8,428 nucleotides of DNA from NCBI GenBank assembly GCA_031274005.1, contig JAISQU010000107.1, forward strand, positions 1 to 8,428, written 5' to 3'. The position numbers and the translations under genes are program-made. The notes beneath the pieces were generated by a model. That model did no database searches. It saw only the letters and a program-made list of their open reading frames with translations, and had not been told where the DNA came from. The stretch comes from Spirochaetales bacterium (GTDB taxonomy: Bacteria > Spirochaetota > Spirochaetia > DTKZ01). This document shows positions 5,525 through 8,428 of this stretch, piece by piece (position 1 is the stretch's first letter; each line of letters starts with the position of its first letter).

Positions 5525-5866
5525 TCACTGTTTTTCTTCGCTTGCGTCCTGGAGTTCCAAAAGCAGATTCAGGTGCTTTATCAGGTGGTCCTGAAAGCGG
5601 GGGCAAAGCTGCTGGAAAAGTACCAGAAGTTTCTTATACTTTTCATTTTGTTCTTCCTGTGCGCCAAACATATTCCCCTTGCCGCTGCGAAGCCATTCCT
5701 CGTTTGCCCCGAAGGTGGAACAAACCAGCTTGACAAGGCGATCGTTTACCGGACGCTCGGCAAGTTCAATCGCGCCGATATAACTTTTGGAAATGGCGAC
5801 AGCTTTCGCAAACTGGGCCTGGGTTAATTTCAGGGCAATCCGCATTTTCTTTATTCTGTCATGCAT
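5525..5866 (-). CDS. XRE-family helix-turn-helix transcriptional repressor
   Basis: A 113-aa cytoplasmic DNA-binding protein of the XRE/HTH_3 (lambda Cro/CI-like) family. The helix-turn-helix lies at about residues 13-35: LTQAQFAKA as scaffold helix, ISKSYIGAIE as recognition helix, then the typical VNDRLVKLVCSTFGANEEWLRSGKG at 40-64, a pattern common in phage and integrative-element repressors. The C-terminal part (65-113) is charged and helical (KYKKLLVLFQQL, HLIKHLNLLLEL) and may dimerise. The start at 5866 is preferred over the upstream ATG at 5890: the best minus-strand promoter would begin transcription close to 5893, leaving no leader for the upstream ATG, whereas 5866 has GAGG 11 bases upstream; this choice is not certain. 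It faces the cassette at 5995-6588 across a short divergent promoter region containing two palindromes, so it probably represses that cassette and itself. No integrase or phage gene is in view. Confidence 0.9.
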   Translation of the reverse strand: MHDRIKKMRIALKLTQAQFAKAVAISKSYIGAIELAERPVNDRLVKLVCSTFGANEEWLRSGKGNMFGAQEEQNEKYKKLLVLFQQLCPRFQDHLIKHLNLLLELQDASEEKQ

Positions 5867-5899
5867 GGCGGAACCGGCCTCATTTTTCATGCTTCCATA

Positions 5900-5927
5900 A
5901 TACTACATACAAACGAAATATGTTCAA
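5900..5927 (-). promoter_or_regulatory. Repressor promoter with embedded operator candidate
   Basis: On the minus strand TTGAAC (5927-5922) and TAGTAT (5905-5900) stand 16 bases apart. Between them, ACATA (5905-5909) and TATGT (5919-5923) form an inverted repeat with a 9-base centre. The same 5-9-5 geometry is seen at 5960-5978, though the arm sequence differs. Confidence 0.5.
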
Positions 5928-5943
5928 ATTTTTATAAGAGGGA

Positions 5944-5972
5944 TTGACAAGGACACATTGTGGGAATATTAT
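5944..5972 (+). promoter_or_regulatory. Strong sigma70-type promoter of the two-gene cassette
   Basis: TTGACA at 5944-5949, 17 bases, TATTAT at 5967-5972: a consensus -35, ideal spacing and a five-of-six -10. It is the best promoter in the window. Transcription would start near 5979, giving a leader of about 15 bases before the ATG at 5995. A promoter this strong next to a repressor gene implies it needs shutting off. Confidence 0.8.
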
Positions 5973-5978
5973 ACCCAC
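5960..5978. promoter_or_regulatory. Operator candidate over the cassette -10 box
   Basis: GTGGG (5960-5964) and CCCAC (5974-5978) flank AATATTATA; the 19-bp site is a palindrome around base 5969 with one mismatched pair. It completely covers the -10 box, so a protein bound here would block the promoter. The XRE protein encoded next door is the obvious candidate; that link is inference. Confidence 0.6.
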
Positions 5979-5994
5979 TGGTAGGATGCATAAA

Positions 5995-6180
5995 ATGAAG
6001 ACCGAACTGCCGCAAGAGACCCAATCCGCGCTTTTACGGGCCGGTTTTAACAAACTCAATGAAACCGGGCAAGACCTGTTCTTAAAACTGGCGGAGAATT
6101 TGGTTGCCATGCAGGAGAAAACAGACGCGGCCCGCAAAGACGGAAAAGAACACCAAGGTGTAAATCCCAGCCAGGACTAA
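5995..6180 (+). CDS. Small hypothetical protein, first gene of the cassette
   Basis: A 61-aa hydrophilic, mostly helical protein I do not recognise. The start at 5995 is set by AGGA at 5983-5986, 8 bases upstream; a longer reading from TTG at 5944 would begin inside the -35 box and is excluded. Residues 1-40 alternate acidic and hydrophobic positions and could form an amphipathic helix or hairpin (LLRAGFNKLNETGQ, LFLKLAENLVAMQE); residues 41-61 are polar and probably disordered. There is no signal peptide, cysteine or known motif. Its stop codon overlaps the ribosome binding site of the next gene, so the two are almost certainly co-transcribed and translationally coupled. A role as a partner or antitoxin-like protein is speculative. 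Confidence 0.7.
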   Translation: MKTELPQETQSALLRAGFNKLNETGQDLFLKLAENLVAMQEKTDAARKDGKEHQGVNPSQD

Positions 6181-6189
6181 GGAGCCGGA

Positions 6190-6588
6190 ATGGATACCGT
6201 TGCGGAAGAACTGAAAGAAAGATTGATTGCGGAATTGGGGTTTCGTGTTGATCCCAATGAAAAGCGAAGCCTTATCAAAGACATAAGCGAAAATTACGGA
6301 ATGGTATTCTATCATGATGAAGAATATCCTTTATCTTTTGGATTTTATCATTACAACGGTAAAAACTTTGCTCCGGCGCAAAAAACCCGGCTCAAAACTA
6401 ATGTCATGACCCGTTGGGAATTTTCCGAATATTTCGATGATTTTTATGATGATTTGGGCGATAACTGGATTTGCAGGAGATTTAAGGGCAATAACCGGCA
6501 AGGCTGGACAAACACTGATATGGTTTCCTATCTTCTCAGGGCGTACCAACGGCTGGAGCTGACCGTCAGGATTCTGGATATAAAGTAG
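6190..6588 (+). CDS. Hypothetical acidic protein, second gene of the cassette
   Basis: A 132-aa soluble protein of unknown function. AAGGAG at 6179-6184 lies 5 bases before the ATG and overlaps the TAA of the preceding gene. It has an N-terminal charged helix (1-32), a beta-rich middle with many aromatic residues (MVFYHDEEYPLSFGFYHYNG at 38-57), a cluster of acid and aromatic residues at 76-94 (WEFSEYFDDFYDDLGDNWIC), and a C-terminal helix (110-125). There is no signal peptide, membrane segment or catalytic motif I can name. Local composition is clearly more AT-rich than the radical SAM gene and the lipoproteins, which fits acquired DNA. With the XRE repressor and the 61-aa protein it forms a compact three-gene module; toxin, anti-phage or phage-remnant roles are all possible and unproven. 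Confidence 0.85.
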   Translation: MDTVAEELKERLIAELGFRVDPNEKRSLIKDISENYGMVFYHDEEYPLSFGFYHYNGKNFAPAQKTRLKTNVMTRWEFSEYFDDFYDDLGDNWICRRFKGNNRQGWTNTDMVSYLLRAYQRLELTVRILDIK

Positions 6589-6620
6589 CGGGAGATGTAC
6601 AATACCGCTTATTATTACCC

Positions 6621-6789
6621 GAGCCGGTTCCAAAATGAAACCATTTTTTTAAGCCCGCGGGGCGCAATGGGATTGAAGGGGCGCGAAGCGGCCGCGACAG
6701 CGGCGGAACCCCCGGAAAGCCCGGTTTTTTGCGGCTAAGCCGCAAAAAATGCGCACGAATGATTACGGTTTTCATTTTGGAACCGGCTC
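6621..6789. mobile_element. MITE-like element with perfect 20-bp terminal inverted repeats
   Basis: GAGCCGGTTCCAAAATGAAA at 6621-6640 is repeated exactly, inverted, at 6770-6789. The element is 169 bp and is flanked on both sides by ACCC (6617-6620 and 6790-6793), a candidate 4-bp target-site duplication. Inside are an 8-bp palindrome CCCGCGGG (6654-6661), a GCGCGAAGCGGC stretch, and a perfect 25-bp hairpin at 6725-6749 (T6-GCGGC-TAA-GCCGC-A6). It encodes no transposase, so movement would need one supplied from elsewhere. It lies between the cassette and the radical SAM gene and ends 36 bp before that gene's start, so it may supply or disrupt its promoter. A long RNA hairpin element rather than a mobile one is the main alternative. 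Confidence 0.72.
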
Positions 6790-6825
6790 ACCCGGAAACA
6801 TTTCACGGAAAGGCAGGTTTCCATT

Positions 6826-7800
6826 ATGCTGAGAACAGGTCCGCTGTATCATGGCGGCGTCATGGTCAATTACCGCTGCACCGCCGCGTGCAGGCATTGT
6901 TTATACGCGTGTTCGCCGGGCCGCGGCGGGGGGTATCTGGGCAGGGAAAAGGCGCGGGAAATTTGCGGCGTTCTGAAACAGGGGCGCATAGGTTCGGTGC
7001 ATATAGGCGGCGGCGAGCCTTTTCTGGACTTTGAGGGTCTTCTCGCGGTGATTGACGAGCTTGGCGCGGCGGGCATAGCCCTTGATTATATTGAAACAAA
7101 CGCGTACTGGGCGCGGGTAAAGACGGCGCGGCAAAAACTGGAGCGGCTTCTGGGGGCGGGCGTACGCGCATTGTGTATTTCCGTTGATCCGTACCACGCG
7201 GAGTATGTGCCGTACGGGAGACCCCTGCTTTTGGCAAAATTGTGCCGCGCTGCCGGGATGGGGTACTTTCTGTGGAAAGAGGAGTTTCTTCCCGCGTTGT
7301 CGGGTCTCGCAGCGGACAGGATTCACAGCCGCGGGGAATTGCAGGAGGCGCTGGGGCGCGCGTATATCAGGGACACGGCAGCGGCGTACGCAATAGGTAT
7401 GGGAGGCCGCGCCGTTAATATCGAAGAGGAGTACGCGCGCCGGCGTCCCGCGCGGGAACTGACGGATGAGGCCCCCTGCGGGCGTCTTTTTTCCACAGGG
7501 CACTTTCACGTTGACAATCAGGGTTGGTTTATTCCGCCGCGCTGTACGGGTTTGAGGATTCCCCTGAATGAGGCTGTGCGGGGGCTGGAACCGGGCAGGT
7601 ACCCTGTGTATGAGGCTCTCGCTGCGGGGGGAATCGCGGAGCTTCTTTATATCGCGCGGCGGGAGGGGTTTGCCGAAAGCGAAGAGGGCTATGCCTCAAA
7701 GTGCAATCTGTGTTTTCACGCGCGAGCCTTTCTTGCCGCCCGCGGCGGTTTTGCGGAACTTGACGCGGAGCATTACGCGCAGTCGTTGGAATATTACTGA
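6826..7800 (+). CDS. Radical SAM enzyme with C-terminal extra cysteines
   Basis: A 324-aa cytoplasmic iron-sulfur enzyme that should cleave S-adenosylmethionine to start radical chemistry; the substrate is unknown. The signature CX3CX2C is C18-TAA-C22-RH-C25 (NYRCTAACRHCLYACS), with a fourth cysteine at 29. Other family motifs follow: HIGGGEPFLD at 59-68 (SAM binding), DYIETNAYWA at 87-96, and SVDPYHAEYVPYGRP at 119-133. The C-terminal region carries C218, C240 (HVDNQGWFIPPRCTG) and CNLC at 293-296, a spacing that suggests an auxiliary cluster of SPASM/twitch type. The length fits a single-domain radical SAM protein with a short auxiliary region. ATG 6826 is chosen with AGG 8 bases upstream; ATG 6862 is too close to C18. 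There is no neighbouring precursor peptide, transporter or other modifying enzyme, so a peptide-modification role has no contextual support. The gene is visibly more GC-rich than the cassette before it. Confidence 0.93.
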   Translation: MLRTGPLYHGGVMVNYRCTAACRHCLYACSPGRGGGYLGREKAREICGVLKQGRIGSVHIGGGEPFLDFEGLLAVIDELGAAGIALDYIETNAYWARVKTARQKLERLLGAGVRALCISVDPYHAEYVPYGRPLLLAKLCRAAGMGYFLWKEEFLPALSGLAADRIHSRGELQEALGRAYIRDTAAAYAIGMGGRAVNIEEEYARRRPARELTDEAPCGRLFSTGHFHVDNQGWFIPPRCTGLRIPLNEAVRGLEPGRYPVYEALAAGGIAELLYIARREGFAESEEGYASKCNLCFHARAFLAARGGFAELDAEHYAQSLEYY

Positions 7801-7810
7801 GCCGAAATAC

Positions 7811-7870
7811 GCGCAATCACGGAAATTGCGGAAGAGGGATAAACCGGAACTGCGCACGAAGCGCGGGCAG
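7811..7870 (+). repeat. Diverged fragment: core right half plus start of spacer B
   Basis: CAATCACGGAAATTGCGG corresponds to the right part of a core, and GGGATAAACCGGAACTGCGC to the start of spacer B, in the array order core-B. It uses the shorter arm variant CGGAAATTGCGG also seen in the copy near 5355. The B hairpin has changed to TGCGC-ACGAA-GCGCG. It begins 10 bp after the radical SAM stop codon. Confidence 0.75.
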
Positions 7871-8050
7871 CGTTTAGAAAGGCGCCAGGCGCCCTTGCGT
7901 TACCATAACTAACTACGTAATAGACACCTTAATGTTACCCAGCTTTATTTTTACTTTCAAGAATGGTCAGCCAATAATTTCAGAAAGCCGACGGGGTGGT
8001 AAGAAAACACTTTATGCCCTTTGCTTAAACAAACACTGTGCCAAAACCGA
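7871..8050. other. Non-coding stretch between repeat modules
   Basis: GGCGCC-A-GGCGCC at 7881-7893 is a perfect short inverted repeat. From about 7900 the composition turns AT-rich. No open frame here has a ribosome binding site plus a recognisable product, and I see nothing else that can be supported. Confidence 0.5.
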
Positions 8051-8158
8051 GGCCCTAAAAAGTCCCCAGCGTATACAAATGCTATGGGCCGAGCAAAAAA
8101 GGCGCACGGAAAAAGAAGTTGCACCCCATGTAGGTTGTGGCAGTTCTCGTGTGTCCAT
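8012..8158 (-). CDS. Doubtful 48-aa ORF overlapping the R and L modules
   Basis: A minus-strand frame starts at ATG 8158 with GGAGGG just 3 bases upstream and ends at TAA 8014-8012. It is cysteine- and tryptophan-containing (MDTRELPQPTWGATSFSVRL at the start). Codons 11-36 are written by the dispersed L and R repeat modules. The other copy of the R module (5413-5466) has an in-frame stop just before it and a 1-base indel inside it, so the frame is not conserved between copies. The good ribosome binding site is the only argument for a gene. Confidence 0.2.
   Translation of the reverse strand: MDTRELPQPTWGATSFSVRLFCSAHSICIRWGLFRASVLAQCLFKQRA
8051..8126 (-). repeat. R module (8051-8105) joined to L module (8105-8126)
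   Basis: 8051-8105 is the reverse complement of 5413-5466 with two substitutions and one indel. It runs straight into the 22 bases of the L module (8105-8126), an exact copy of 2369-2390. At 2391 the L module is followed by core sequence; here it is followed by unrelated DNA, so modules are joined in different combinations. Confidence 0.85.
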
Positions 8159-8428
8159 TATCCCTCCGTGCGGCCTTTCGTATTTTTGGTGAGGCCCGAA
8201 GTGTTAGTACCATGAGGCGCACGGTAAACCCTATGGGAGTTTTCTGCAAAATGCGCGTTTTTTGAAATATTTTTGAGAGACCCCCCGCCATGCGCTAAGC
8301 TTGACCCACAAATAAGCATGAAGAATATAAACCGGCAAGTCGAAAAAGGGAAGAAAAAGAAGGAAAAACCGTGGTATTTCCTGTTTTTATCTCAAATCTT
8401 ACAAATTACCTGGATATAACAAGGTAAA
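8127..8428. other. Gene-free, AT-rich end of window with weak regulatory signals
   Basis: No supported gene. GGCCT (8172-8176) and AGGCC (8192-8196) form a weak hairpin, and GGCGCACGG at 8217-8225 repeats 8101-8109. A candidate promoter is TTGACC (8301-8306) with AATATA (8324-8329), spacing 17, reading rightward into purine-rich DNA. TTACCT (8406-8411) and AGGTAA (8422-8427) form an inverted repeat around TATAAC, a possible operator for a gene beyond the window. All of these are low-certainty. Confidence 0.35.

Noticed and set aside
5944..5994. TTG start at 5944 for the 61-aa protein
   Set aside because: The TTG belongs to a consensus TTGACA -35 box; the transcript should begin downstream of it.
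6667..6738. 23-aa ORF (MGLKGREAAATAAEPPESPV...) as a possible precursor peptide for the radical SAM enzyme
   Set aside because: It lies wholly inside the MITE-like element and ends within its hairpin; only a weak GGGG stands upstream and nothing links it to the enzyme.
6725..6749. Intrinsic terminator
   Set aside because: The T-run precedes the stem and an A-run follows it on both strands, so the U-tract is on the wrong side; it is an extended hairpin of the MITE-like element.
6621..6789. Integron attC site
   Set aside because: The arms are perfectly complementary without the unpaired bases of attC, the ends lack the usual core sites, and no integrase or cassette array is present.
6729..7034. 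101-aa plus-strand frame overlapping the start of the radical SAM gene
   Set aside because: It begins in the MITE hairpin and runs out of frame over the CX3CX2C region, which has full family motifs in the other frame.
7932..8192. 86-aa plus-strand ORF
   Set aside because: No ribosome binding site, no recognisable motif, and its second half is written by the R and L repeat modules.
8318..8419. 33-aa lysine-rich ORF
   Set aside because: No ribosome binding site; its low-complexity purine-rich sequence explains the open frame.
1..8428. tRNA, rRNA or known riboswitch
   Set aside because: No segment showed the conserved loop sequences of a tRNA, rRNA core motifs, or a recognisable riboswitch; the strong hairpins are all short-loop repeats.

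Overview
The window looks like chromosomal DNA from a spirochaete, most likely a Treponema-type bacterium. This is inference from three things: two lipoproteins with spirochaete-style lipoboxes (TSGC, LPGC), one of which resembles the treponemal pallilysin-related lipoproteins; a large GLUG-motif surface lipoprotein; and intergenic DNA crowded with GC-rich palindromic repeats. No species can be named from sequence alone.

Layout. 1-199: short palindromes, then a strong ribosome binding site. 200-2212 (+): 670-aa secreted lipoprotein with a leucine-rich-repeat-like segment, an InlB-B-like repeat and about six GLUG motifs. 2213-3108: no gene; a 105-bp cloverleaf-like element (2227-2331), then a modular tandem array (2369-3060) of five nested-palindrome cores alternating with two spacer types, order C-A-C-B-C-A-C-B-C(partial). 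3109-3681 (+): mntP, manganese efflux pump. 3705-5177 (-): 490-aa lipoprotein, convergent with mntP. 5178-5524: more repeat modules, including a reversed, condensed copy of the array modules. 5525-5866 (-): XRE-family repressor, facing a two-gene cassette (5995-6180 and 6190-6588, +) across a divergent promoter region with two palindromic operator candidates. 6621-6789: 169-bp MITE-like element with perfect 20-bp terminal inverted repeats and a 4-bp flanking direct repeat. 6826-7800 (+): radical SAM enzyme with extra C-terminal cysteines. 7801-8428: no convincing gene; further copies of the repeat modules, then AT-rich DNA with weak promoter-like signals.

How the parts relate. The protein genes do not form one pathway. 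The best-supported local unit is the repressor plus the divergent cassette, which looks like a small, probably acquired, self-regulated module. The best-supported unusual signal is the repeat system. At least five distinct palindromic modules recur in the window, in both orientations, partly in the same order, with hairpins that nearly all close on a 3-base loop (GAA/TTC or GGG). Array periods are not multiples of three and reading frames are not kept, so selection or duplication acts on DNA or RNA, not protein. It resembles bacterial interspersed mosaic (BIME/REP) organisation, but no associated transposase is present here.
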